This document shows positions 16,627-23,931 of a stretch of 23,931 nucleotides of DNA, piece after piece. The notes beneath the pieces are model-generated. The model saw only the letters and a list, made by a program, of their open reading frames with translations, had not been told where the DNA came from and ran no database searches. The DNA comes from Corallochytrium limacisporum (Eukaryota > Opisthokonta): the NCBI GenBank assembly GCA_002811645.1, contig PDIP01000106.1, positions 119,635 through 143,565 on the forward strand, in the 5' to 3' direction. A program made the position numbers and the translations under genes. Every line of letters starts with the position of its first letter. Position 1 is the stretch's first letter.

Positions 16627-16953
16627 GTCATTTACAAATCGTCCACCCAAAAATCATGATAGCACTTGCATTTTACACACTGCGAAAAGCGTGTGACAAT
16701 TACATTAGAGACCTCAATCTTTCTCTGCCTTCGCCTGTCTTCCAATATGATCCTCACGTTGGTAGGGAACCAGAATGTCATGGATTGGTCTAAACGTTGT
16801 ATTTCAAAACAAGATAGTAGAAAATTTGAATCGATGTCTCGGGCACAAAGGATGATCGCCCTTTTCTGTTTCGTGTGTTTGTACTGTTTCTCTTTTCACG
16901 ATATGGATCTAGCACCTTGGTCAGGGAAGGATGTCTTGCTTCGACGTCATTTC
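16627..16953. other. Convergent 3' region, PA28-gamma and acyl-CoA dehydrogenase
   Basis: 327 bp between two facing stop codons, presumably shared 3' UTR space. No gene, repeat or clear AATAAA is seen. The plus-strand open frame running from here into the dehydrogenase (16666-17295) is antisense to a conserved protein and is disregarded. Confidence 0.5.
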
Positions 16954-18258
16954 CTAAAGGGAGCGTCCGATGAGAGCTTTCATGATTTCGTTGGTTCCAC
17001 CATAGATACGCTGCACACGACCATCCACGAAAGCGCGGCACACTGGGTACTCCCACATGTAACCCCAACCACCGTGCAGTTGCACGCACTCGTTGGCCAC
17101 TTTGTCCTGCAGATCGGTGGCCCAATACTTGGCCATGGATGCCATCTGGCTGTCCAGTTTCTTGTCCTTATGCAGTTCAAGGCAGCGGTCGACGAAGGCG
17201 CGGCCCACGGTAAGTTCGGTCTTCATCTCCACCATGCGATGGTTCAGTACCTGCTGATCAAGCAGGGGCTTGCCGAATGCTTTACGGTCCTTTAGGTAGT
17301 CACGAGTTATCTCAAACATGGCCTCACCTGCCGCCAAGCCCATGTCTGCAATCAACAAACGTTCTTGGGGCAGTTCACCCATAAGGTAGTAGAAACCCTT
17401 GTTCACTTCACCCAGGACAGCACTGTCCGGTACAAAGAGGTCTTCGAAGAACAATTCCGAAGTATCTTGAGCCTTCATGCCCATCTTCTTGAGCTTTTTA
17501 CCCTTGGTGAACCCCTTGGCATCACCGTCCACCAGGAACAAGGTAATGCCGTGGGGCCCCTTCTCCGGAGCTGTCTTGGCGCAAAGAATCAGCACACCGC
17601 ACATCCAGCCATTGGTGATGAATACCTTAGAACCGTTAATGAGGTACCCACCATCGACTTTCTTGGCAGTCGTACGCATGGCAGCGACATCTGATCCGGC
17701 ATGGGGTTCCGTCATGCCCAGGGCACCGATACACTCACCTTTGGCCATGCGGGGCAGGTAATTCTTCTTCTGCTCCTCAGTACCGTAGTTTTCAATGTAG
17801 GGCATGGCAATGTCAGAGTGGAGGCTGAAGCCAGGGCCAGTGCACAGAGAATAGGCCTGCTCCTCCCAGACAATTGCAGAGTAGAGAATATCGGTACCAG
17901 CACCACCGTACTCTTCAGGACAGGCAGGTCCCAGTAGACCGAGTTCGCCGGCCTCTAGCCAGCACTCGGGGCTGACCTGTCCTTCCTCTTCCCACTTATC
18001 ATGGAAAGGTTTCACACGCTCTTCAAAGAACTTACGAGCAGTGTCACGGAACATGTCGTGGTCTTCGTCGAAGATCTCCCGGGTACCGAGGGCAGTCAAG
18101 CGATCAACCTGGGCAGGTTCGGGACGCAGGGTGGACATGGCCATCCGGGATCCAGCGACACTGAGAGTGGGCTTCACAACTTGGCTGCTGATGCTCGTCT
18201 GGCGGGCAGCAGAGGTGACAAAGCGAGAAGCAAAACGTGTAGCGAAGAGGGAAGTCAT
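16954..18258 (-). CDS. ACADL: Long-chain acyl-CoA dehydrogenase, mitochondrial
   Basis: FAD enzyme catalysing the first step of mitochondrial fatty-acid beta-oxidation, passing electrons to ETF. The start is the ATG at 18258 (A at -3). The frame extends 13 codons further, but only to TTG. The 434 residues match human LCAD (430). Seen: an Arg/Ser/Thr-rich, acid-free presequence (about 1-25); an N-terminal helical domain with CPEEYGGAG (113-121); a middle beta domain with GALGMTEPHAGSD (178-190) and KVFITNGW (211-218); and a C-terminal helical domain with LPQERLLIAD (296-305). Glu299 in that motif is at the LCAD/isovaleryl-type catalytic-base position, while the MCAD-type catalytic Glu near the C-terminus is replaced in YGGTNEI (419-425). 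The signature CVQLHGGWGYMWEYP (391-405) is nearly identical to animal LCAD. Very secure as an acyl-CoA dehydrogenase and strong for LCAD; substrate chain length is inferred. Confidence 0.95.
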   Translation of the reverse strand: MTSLFATRFASRFVTSAARQTSISSQVVKPTLSVAGSRMAMSTLRPEPAQVDRLTALGTREIFDEDHDMFRDTARKFFEERVKPFHDKWEEEGQVSPECWLEAGELGLLGPACPEEYGGAGTDILYSAIVWEEQAYSLCTGPGFSLHSDIAMPYIENYGTEEQKKNYLPRMAKGECIGALGMTEPHAGSDVAAMRTTAKKVDGGYLINGSKVFITNGWMCGVLILCAKTAPEKGPHGITLFLVDGDAKGFTKGKKLKKMGMKAQDTSELFFEDLFVPDSAVLGEVNKGFYYLMGELPQERLLIADMGLAAGEAMFEITRDYLKDRKAFGKPLLDQQVLNHRMVEMKTELTVGRAFVDRCLELHKDKKLDSQMASMAKYWATDLQDKVANECVQLHGGWGYMWEYPVCRAFVDGRVQRIYGGTNEIMKALIGRSL

Positions 18259-18542
18259 CTTTGCGTCTAATTCGAAGCGGTTCCCGTTAACATACAAAGA
18301 GAGTACATCTATGTCTACCTCCCGCCCTCTATTTAAGATAGGGAGGTTCCCTAGTACCTGTGATCATTGCAAGTAATGTATATGACGATTTCGCGCTTGT
18401 CGCTTTCGAGGACGTTCAGACGGGAAACACTAATCGCTTCATTCCGGCGCTTCGGCACCACACCCTTTCCTTGAAACAATCACGCGGTGCGGTTCCTCTT
18501 ATCTCAACATGTCTCTACAGTAATCCAAAAAGGAGTTAACGG

Positions 18543-18570
18543 AACTGTGGTCATAACGAAACTGTGGTCA
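18543..18570 (+). repeat. 11-bp direct repeat in LCAD upstream region
   Basis: AACTGTGGTCA occurs at 18543-18553 and again at 18560-18570, a period of 17 bases. This is about 290 bp upstream of the LCAD start codon. Paired identical short sites are typical of transcription-factor binding, but no factor can be named. Confidence 0.5.
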
Positions 18571-19217
18571 AGATGTAGGATTTGCCCGCGCAGAAGCCTT
18601 CTTGCAAAATGCAATTCCAGCAACTACGGTCATCTTTAGGAGCGGACGTGAGCCTTCTCTCTTCTAATGGCTCCGTCGTCAACTTCCTGGGCGGTCTATA
18701 GACACCACTCTCCAATCTTCAATTATCTGCGGCCAGGGGAACCACGGGATAAAAATAGAACGCTCTCTTCTATTTGACTCTCTCCCATTTTCCTAGTCTT
18801 CCAAGACTTTGAATAGTTATGCGCCACTCCCCCGCCTATCTCCGTTGAAAATTTTCTATGGAGACACGAAGAAGGAATTCCTCGAGGTAGCCCTAACCAG
18901 CTACCATCAGCGACTTTTGCCTTTGCAGTCCGGACGGAAAATTCATCCAGGGCACCAGCTCTCTCAAGTGGTGAACGGAGACGAACGCATCCCAATCAGT
19001 GTAATTAAGGGCACAGTTTATTAAACACTTCGGTTCAACTGGTCGCATGCTATCCGAGAGAGGGTAGGTGAGCGTGCTATTGGGGTCGCTAGAAGCGACA
19101 GCAAGCAGTCATATTATCGAAGGATTGATCTGAGCTGGAACTTGGAAGGGAATAGTCGTCAAAAGCTCAAATAGACCACTCAAAGACTGTAGTTGCATAC
19201 AGTACTGCTCAAAATAC

Positions 19218-19223
19218 TTTATT
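19218..19223 (-). terminator. Polyadenylation signal AATAAA for the HDAC3/Hos2 gene
   Basis: TTTATT on the plus strand reads AATAAA on the coding strand, 65 bases past the stop codon of the leftward deacetylase gene. Spacing is right for a short 3' UTR. Confidence 0.5.
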
Positions 19224-19287
19224 GAACACTCGGTAGTGTCAACGCTAAAACCGTTCCTTTCTCCCTCGCACCCAAGTCTCGCCATCA

Positions 19288-20565
19288 TCAGTGCTTCTGG
19301 TCATGGTCCATGGCATTGTCGTAGTACTCGGCGTCGTGTGCATGTAGATCTCCATCATCTGAATCGTCCTCCTCGAGTAGCTCTCGATCGTGTCGGCCCG
19401 GGGTCAGACTCGGAGGGATCTCCGACATTTGCACGGAAGGTGCACCCTGCAAACTCTTTAAGTTCTCCACAGCGTACCGCAGGACTTTCTGTAGATACTC
19501 AGTAGTGTTCTGGTTCTCAATTTTTGTCGACGTGTCCGGATGTAATTGGTAGTCTGGACCAAAGAATTCAAAATAATCCGAGAAGGGCAGGTCATTCTCC
19601 ACGTCCTTGTCCACACATACGGCCGTCTCATGAGTCCAGCATCGAGCGACATTGCGAATGGTATAGCCACCCCCGCCGAGCACGAGCAAAGGTAGATTGA
19701 ACGATTTTACAAAATCTACACACATACCGTGACCCTTAGTCGTGAGATTGAAACACCCAAGACGGTCACATCCCAGGGAATCGGCACCGCACTGCAGCAC
19801 AATGGCCGTGGGTTGGTAGTGCTGTATACATGCCTTAATAACGGGCCGGAACAGGCGCATGTAGTCTTCATCGTCAATACCATCCTTCAACGGAATGTTC
19901 ACAGAGTAATATTTCCCTTCTTTGGCACCAATCTCCGTCAGGGCTCCAGTTCCCGGGAAGAAGTTGTTGCCGTACTTGTGGAATGATACAGTCAGAACGC
20001 GGTCAGTAACATAAAAGGCCTCTTGCACACCGTCCCCGTGGTGAATGTCAATGTCAATATACATCACCCGCGGATGGTACCGCAAGAGCTCCAGGATTGC
20101 AATAACAATGTCATTGACGTAGCAGAATCCACTGGCCTCAAACTTCTTGGCGTGGTGCAGACCACCACTCCAATTGATTGCAATATCACTCACTCCCGAG
20201 TTCAATTTAGCCGCCCCCTCCAAAGACCCACCAGTATACCGGGTGCAAAAGTCGTAGAGGCCGTCAAAAACTGGACAGTCGTCTCCGACATTAAACCGGG
20301 TTAGAAACTCCGAGAAAGTGTGCAGATTGTCCGGAGTGACTCTGCGCAAAAAGTCCACATAGTCCTCAGAATGGAAGCGCAAGAGGTCGTGCTTGTTAGC
20401 AATGTAAGGTTTGTACACGTCCATATATTTGTGTAGTCCATAGTTCATCACCAGCGAGTGAGTTAATGCCAAACGGTGTGGTTTCATAGGATGCAGGGCA
20501 CCGTAGTGGTAGTTACCAATGTCCGGGTCGAACATGTAAGATACCCGCTTCTTCCCTGATGCCAT
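19288..20565 (-). CDS. HOS2: Class I histone deacetylase, HDAC3/Hos2 type
   Basis: Zinc-dependent removal of acetyl groups from histone lysines, usually within a Set3/SMRT-NCoR-like corepressor complex. The 425 residues match human HDAC3 (428). The deacetylase domain covers about 8-320. Seen: catalytic His137-His138 (GLHHAKKF), zinc ligands Asp173 and His175 ([10 protein letters not shown]) and Asp262 ([11 protein letters not shown]), and Tyr301 ([15 protein letters not shown]). Subfamily marks favour HDAC3/Hos2 over Rpd3: [10 protein letters not shown] (91-100), YHPRVMYID (163-171) and [11 protein letters not shown] (374-384). The tail is acidic with a Ser-Asp pattern (EEDDSDDGD, 398-406) that suits casein kinase 2. 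The start is ATG with A at -3 and G at +4. It is divergent from the SfsA-domain gene and in the same direction as LCAD. Confidence 0.96.
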   Translation of the reverse strand: MASGKKRVSYMFDPDIGNYHYGALHPMKPHRLALTHSLVMNYGLHKYMDVYKPYIANKHDLLRFHSEDYVDFLRRVTPDNLHTFSEFLTRFNVGDDCPVFDGLYDFCTRYTGGSLEGAAKLNSGVSDIAINWSGGLHHAKKFEASGFCYVNDIVIAILELLRYHPRVMYIDIDIHHGDGVQEAFYVTDRVLTVSFHKYGNNFFPGTGALTEIGAKEGKYYSVNIPLKDGIDDEDYMRLFRPVIKACIQHYQPTAIVLQCGADSLGCDRLGCFNLTTKGHGMCVDFVKSFNLPLLVLGGGGYTIRNVARCWTHETAVCVDKDVENDLPFSDYFEFFGPDYQLHPDTSTKIENQNTTEYLQKVLRYAVENLKSLQGAPSVQMSEIPPSLTPGRHDRELLEEDDSDDGDLHAHDAEYYDNAMDHDQKH

Positions 20566-21401
20566 ATTGTATACTGCGTACCTGTCTTATTGTTCCTTGG
20601 TCTACTTTCGCTACAGCCATAAAGAAAAATTGTGTTTTTAGGTACTGACAGTGGCAAAAAGATTCGCCGGCCAAGTTCCTTCGAATTTCTGCAACGCAAA
20701 CCTTTCCTCCTAAACGTTGCAATCACGTCGGCATTGGTCAAGACAAAATTTCTTTTCAGACCCGTATACCGGTTTCGTATTTGCATAGTTTGTAATGCAT
20801 GATGCGCTTATTGTGATTAATATTGGTGAATCGAAATCCGTATTCTATACCTGAACCATTTGCATCAACACCTTTTCTGGAATGGATACAGACTGCCGGC
20901 AGCACCTCATGTACTTAACGTGCCATTTGAGCTCGAGTGCACCCTCCCAACTTTTTGCCGCCAATTGAGCCAATTTGTGGGTTGGTGCAGAGGGAGGACT
21001 GGTAGTGAGAGACTACCATGCGGCGAAACCCCTCTCGATCCTCCAGAAAGGGCTTTGGTGGTGGAATGGGACGACAGGGAATGGGTCCCGAACGATCAGA
21101 ACCATCTCAGATTCCCGGGGAGAGGCGGAGGGGGAATACGCAGCCTAGGATTAGCTAAGAGTTTCCAAAGGCACCATCTCTTGAAGAGAAGTGGTTTCTT
21201 TCGAAGATTCAACAGATATCTATGAAGCAATGGCTATTTATGGCAGTGTTTAGAGAAGTGGACAAGTGAACTTCTGGGCCAATGTTTTTTAGAGGTCCAA
21301 GAGATCAAAGTGAACACATGTCCCGCGGGATGGAGAAAAGAGGACGAATCCAATGATCTTGCGGCGATTAAGACTTTGATCTTAATCAACGAGATCTCAC
21401 T
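20566..21401. other. Divergent promoter region, deacetylase / SfsA-domain gene
   Basis: 836 bp shared upstream of two genes transcribed apart. It contains a perfect 7-bp hairpin (21000-21018) and only short unsupported open frames (for example 20860-21225). No RNA gene or mobile element is seen. Confidence 0.45.
21000..21018. other. Perfect inverted repeat (hairpin or dyad site)
   Basis: TGGTAGT (21000-21006) and ACTACCA (21012-21018) are perfect inverted copies around GAGAG. The element lies about 385 bp upstream of the SfsA-domain start and 435 bp upstream of the deacetylase start. It could be a palindromic operator-like site or a small RNA hairpin in a leader. Confidence 0.5.
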
Positions 21402-22604
21402 ATGGTAGCAACGACACGCAGGCGCAGTATTCGCCTTGAAAATGATGTCAAAGAAAAGAAATCCGCCGTCAGCGCTCTCAGAGTGGAGCAGAACACGACA
21501 CAGATCACTAAGCAGTTCAGGACAGTGAAGACGAGCTCTCGGAGGCGCCAAATCTCATTGAAACAGGAGCAAATGGATGAGCGTGGCACATCCACAGATC
21601 TGATATACACATATCCACAGAAGTTAATTACCGGCACAGTTGTTGACAGACCCAACCGCTTTGTGATGAATGTTATCCTTGACGAAAATACCGACGAACG
21701 TAAACTTGCCGAGAGTAGCAGGGGAGACTGGAAGTTGAGCAGAAAGAAGACAAAACCAACCCCGGTTAGGTGCCACTGTCCGAACACCGGACGGATAAGT
21801 TCCATTGAGTTTAGTGGTGAGCGCGTGCTAGTTCTGGACTGTGGTGAGCGGGATACAGCCAAAACACGATACACTGTCGAAGCTTTCGCCCTCAAGGACG
21901 ACCTGGGCCCAGTCCCTAAGTGGATTGGCATTAATCAGAACCGAAGCAATCGAATAATGGAATGCCTTCTGAAAGGCAACGCTCTAGAGGCACTGGTTGG
22001 TGGGATGGTTACATCTGTTCGGCGGGAAGTGATGGTTGCAGACAGCTCATGTCGCTTTGACTTTCTTGTTAACGGTGATCACTTGCTTGAGGTGAAGACG
22101 CCAACTGGTTTTCTATTGCACCCACTGAAGAATGACTTTAGGGACGGTAAGAATACTTCCACAATGTTCGTGAGTCAGTTGAGTGATCGGTTGATAACAC
22201 ACCATCAGGAATTAGCGAGACTGATTACCAAATCACAGCAGCCGAAAGAAAGGGGGACTGATTCTGAGAGACCCGAGAAGAGGGATGCAGTCGGAAACAA
22301 GAAGACTGTCAGACATGGCAATTCTAAGAAGATGGTAGGGAAAACTAGCAGCAGAATTGTCCGCACACCCATCCGCAGGGCATCAGTAGTGCTCATGTTT
22401 CTCTACGATGGAGAGATTTTCCAAGGCCCCGACCCCGACCCCAGCACCGACTTTGGCAAGCGCCTGGCCTATGTTCGTCAGCAGGTTAGAGCGGCGCAAG
22501 AAGTTGGGGTGAGGAGTTGGCAAGTCAATGTCGCCCTCTCGTCCGAGGGTGCACGGTTGGTGAGCTATCGACCTCTGGGACAATGGCGGACGGGCGATAA
22601 GTAG
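21402..22604 (+). CDS. SfsA-domain (sugar fermentation stimulation family) protein with extensions
   Basis: The SfsA family is mainly bacterial and archaeal (E. coli SfsA, 234 residues), with an OB-like N-half and a nuclease-like C-half; its biochemical role is not settled. Seen in 400 residues: a basic, Ser/Arg-rich N-extension (1-70); the family N-half (about 72-175) with the hallmark RCHCPNTGRI (123-132); the nuclease-like core with RFDFLV (218-223) and LLEVKT (228-233), matching the R-x-D and E-V-K pattern; then a long basic, Lys/Arg/Ser-rich insert (about 276-325) absent from bacterial proteins; then the closing block RASVVLMFLYDG and VRSWQVNVALSSEGARLVSY. The ATG has A at -3 and G at +4, and the codon style resembles that of its neighbours, so the gene is settled in this genome. 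Domain assignment is strong; function and localisation are unknown. The basic ends might direct it to nucleus or mitochondrion (speculative). Confidence 0.85.
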   Translation: MVATTRRRSIRLENDVKEKKSAVSALRVEQNTTQITKQFRTVKTSSRRRQISLKQEQMDERGTSTDLIYTYPQKLITGTVVDRPNRFVMNVILDENTDERKLAESSRGDWKLSRKKTKPTPVRCHCPNTGRISSIEFSGERVLVLDCGERDTAKTRYTVEAFALKDDLGPVPKWIGINQNRSNRIMECLLKGNALEALVGGMVTSVRREVMVADSSCRFDFLVNGDHLLEVKTPTGFLLHPLKNDFRDGKNTSTMFVSQLSDRLITHHQELARLITKSQQPKERGTDSERPEKRDAVGNKKTVRHGNSKKMVGKTSSRIVRTPIRRASVVLMFLYDGEIFQGPDPDPSTDFGKRLAYVRQQVRAAQEVGVRSWQVNVALSSEGARLVSYRPLGQWRTGDK

Positions 22605-22720
22605 CACAAACTGCTCCATGTGATATACTTAGTGAATAGAAGGAATTAGTCTACTTAATCTAGAAGTTTCATCGCTGCACACGTTACAGTTGACACGGTG
22701 GAAAGCGAAGAGTGGTACCA

Positions 22721-23605
22721 TTAGGGACTAGTCGTGCCAGGCGTATTCTCTTCCAGCAGAAGTGTGTCATTGGCCACCGTCTCCCATTCGTCCACGAGGT
22801 TCAGTGTTGATTGACATTTCCTACGAATCGTTTCCACGCAGTCCGCACCCAGAACTATACGCTGGGGCACGTCCCGACCTGCACCGCAGCCGGTGTGGGT
22901 GAGAATGTCGACAATGACAATCGCAGCCTTTTCAGTAGATCCAGGCTGACGCCGAGCAGCAGCAGCAAGTGCCTTTCGTCCCTCTCCTACCCGACTATCT
23001 TCGTAGGCTTTGATACGCACCGCACTCTCCACTTTCTGTCCTTTATCAAGGAAGCCAGTCCGAAAGAATCCGGGTTCAATAACCGTGGCAGTGATTCCCA
23101 AGGGTTTCAATTCGTCTCTCAGCCCTTCACCAATTGCACTGCAAGCCCACTTTGTGGCCGCATAGAGAGTCCAACTGCTCTTTGAAATCCAACTACCAAG
23201 GGATCCAAACATTGCGACCGTCCCACTGCCTTGGGCGCGCATGTGAGGAAGAACAGCACGCGTCACGTTCAGTGCCCCAAACACGTTGACAGCGAAAATG
23301 TCCTGGGTTTCTTCTGCCGAGGTTTCCTCCACGGCACCCTCCAACATATGCGCTGCTGAGTTGAGCAAAACATCAATCCGTCCGTAAACCTTAAATGCAT
23401 CATCCACAACAGCCTGAATACGGGACTGAGACCAGGTGACATCGAGGACCATGAGCTTGGCGTTTTCGTGTTCTAAATCTTTCAGCTTGTTCATGTTGCG
23501 CCCGGTGGCGATCACTCTGTGGCCCCGACTAAGGGCCTCATCTGCAATGGCTCGCCCAAAGCCACGAGCTGCCGCAGTAATGAAAAACACCTTTGACTTG
23601 GACAT
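22721..23605 (-). CDS. Classical short-chain dehydrogenase/reductase
   Basis: NAD(P)-dependent oxidoreductase of the Rossmann-fold SDR family. Seen over 294 residues: the cofactor motif in the variant form TAAARGFG (10-17; usual TGxxxGxG), with Arg36 after beta-2 in ATGRN suggesting NADP preference; DVTW (55-58); a variant NSAA (82-85) in place of NNAG; and catalytic Ser135 (FGSLGSW), Tyr148 and Lys152 (YAATK), then IEPGFFRTGF (176-185). The closest familiar group is the broad fungal/bacterial set of oxidoreductases with the MSKSKVFFIT-type start and PGFFRT motif; the substrate cannot be assigned. It is convergent with the SfsA-domain gene (116 bp between stops) and is the last gene before the telomere, whose repeats begin 295 bp upstream of its start codon. 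Confidence 0.92.
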   Translation of the reverse strand: MSKSKVFFITAAARGFGRAIADEALSRGHRVIATGRNMNKLKDLEHENAKLMVLDVTWSQSRIQAVVDDAFKVYGRIDVLLNSAAHMLEGAVEETSAEETQDIFAVNVFGALNVTRAVLPHMRAQGSGTVAMFGSLGSWISKSSWTLYAATKWACSAIGEGLRDELKPLGITATVIEPGFFRTGFLDKGQKVESAVRIKAYEDSRVGEGRKALAAAARRQPGSTEKAAIVIVDILTHTGCGAGRDVPQRIVLGADCVETIRRKCQSTLNLVDEWETVANDTLLLEENTPGTTSP

Positions 23606-23900
23606 GTTTCATAGTGTCTGGAGGTAGGACTCACACAGCATTAAAGTGATTGTGGCTAGCCTTCTTGCTCAAATAGAAGGCCTGCACAACAGACCGGCGT
23701 CCGTCAATACTTATCACCCTACCACTAGGAGTAGCATAGTCAATAGAAACCCATCATTTATGCGCATACATTCTTCTTGACTGTGACCGGGTTTCACTGG
23801 ATGCCATGGCACCAGTATGGCAGCCACTCCCGATGGTTCACACTGATTTCCGAAGAGAGGAGTAATAGGTAAATTGGTAGCGTAAACATTTCAGCACACA
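23606..23900. other. Subtelomeric gap and SDR promoter
   Basis: 295 bp of unique-looking sequence between the SDR start codon and the first telomeric unit. It must contain the promoter and leader of that gene. No subtelomeric repeat, degenerate telomere repeat or further gene is visible. Confidence 0.6.
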
Positions 23901-23931
23901 GGGTTAGGGTTAGGGTTAGGGTTAGGGTTAG
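23901..23931 (+). repeat. Telomeric repeats (GGGTTA)5
   Basis: Five perfect GGGTTA units plus one G run to the end of the window, equivalent to TTAGGG repeats. The G-rich strand points 3' outward, the correct polarity for a chromosome terminus, and the array begins abruptly after CACACA. The array is probably clipped by assembly. Confidence 0.97.

Larger units (their letters stand above)
18259..19287. other. Intergenic region upstream of LCAD and downstream of the deacetylase
   Basis: Probable promoter of the leftward LCAD gene plus the 3' UTR of the leftward deacetylase. A TTAAATA on the minus strand (18330-18336) lies about 70 bp upstream of the LCAD start and could be TATA-like. An 11-bp direct repeat lies at 18543-18570. 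On the minus strand an AATAAA (18-bp context at 19211-19228) follows the deacetylase stop. No further gene is recognised. Confidence 0.45.

Noticed and set aside
16666-17295. 209-codon plus-strand frame
   Set aside because: Mostly antisense to the conserved C-terminal domain of LCAD.
18259-18297. Thirteen-codon extension of the LCAD frame
   Set aside because: It starts at TTG; the next codon in frame that is ATG (18258) opens a good mitochondrial presequence.
1-23931. tRNA, rRNA, CRISPR, transposon or viral sequence
   Set aside because: Looked for tRNA B-box-like sites, regular spaced repeats, terminal inverted repeats and polymerase or transposase motifs by eye; found none. A tRNA scan and repeat search would be the decisive checks.

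Overview
This is the end of a linear eukaryotic chromosome. The last 31 bases are five tandem GGGTTA units with the G-rich strand running 3' outward, as expected at a natural right-hand end carrying TTAGGG-type telomeres. The window holds ten protein genes that I could identify, each a single uninterrupted reading frame, and every chosen ATG has A at position -3. Kexin, a Hos2/HDAC3-type deacetylase, an Rsc8/Swi3-type SWIRM protein and an Npr3/NPRL3 protein fit an opisthokont. Intron-poor genes, gaps of 0.1-1.7 kb and the presence of PA28-gamma and long-chain acyl-CoA dehydrogenase (both missing from the common model yeasts) point to an early-diverging, zygomycete-grade fungus. The placement is an inference; a unicellular relative of animals and fungi is the main alternative.

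Layout from left to right: about 1.2 kb without a convincing gene; SF1/branchpoint-binding protein (+, 1183-2388), which has lost its zinc knuckle; a 1.6 kb gap with a 63-bp tandem duplication and a G-rich patch; Rsc8/Swi3/SMARCC chromatin-remodelling subunit (+, 4029-5759); a 1.7 kb gap; kexin-like proprotein convertase (+, 7508-9913), which lacks a visible signal peptide; M18 aspartyl aminopeptidase (-, 10088-11560), convergent with kexin; a 1.2 kb divergent promoter region; NPRL3 (+, 12724-15186); PA28-gamma proteasome activator (+, 15868-16626); long-chain acyl-CoA dehydrogenase (-, 16954-18258); HDAC3/Hos2 (-, 19288-20565); an SfsA-domain protein (+, 21402-22604), divergent from the deacetylase; a short-chain dehydrogenase (-, 22721-23605); and the telomere.

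The genes do not form one pathway. They are mostly conserved housekeeping functions: splicing, chromatin, secretory proteolysis, peptide turnover, nutrient signalling to TORC1, nuclear proteasome regulation and mitochondrial beta-oxidation. They lie remarkably close to the chromosome end, with no subtelomeric repeat block. I saw no transposon, CRISPR array, rRNA or tRNA gene. The items most worth a second look are the cysteine-free SF1, the bacterial-type SfsA domain in a eukaryotic chromosome with eukaryote-style extensions, the missing kexin signal peptide (probable hidden 5' exon), and the possible dual-targeting starts of the aspartyl aminopeptidase.
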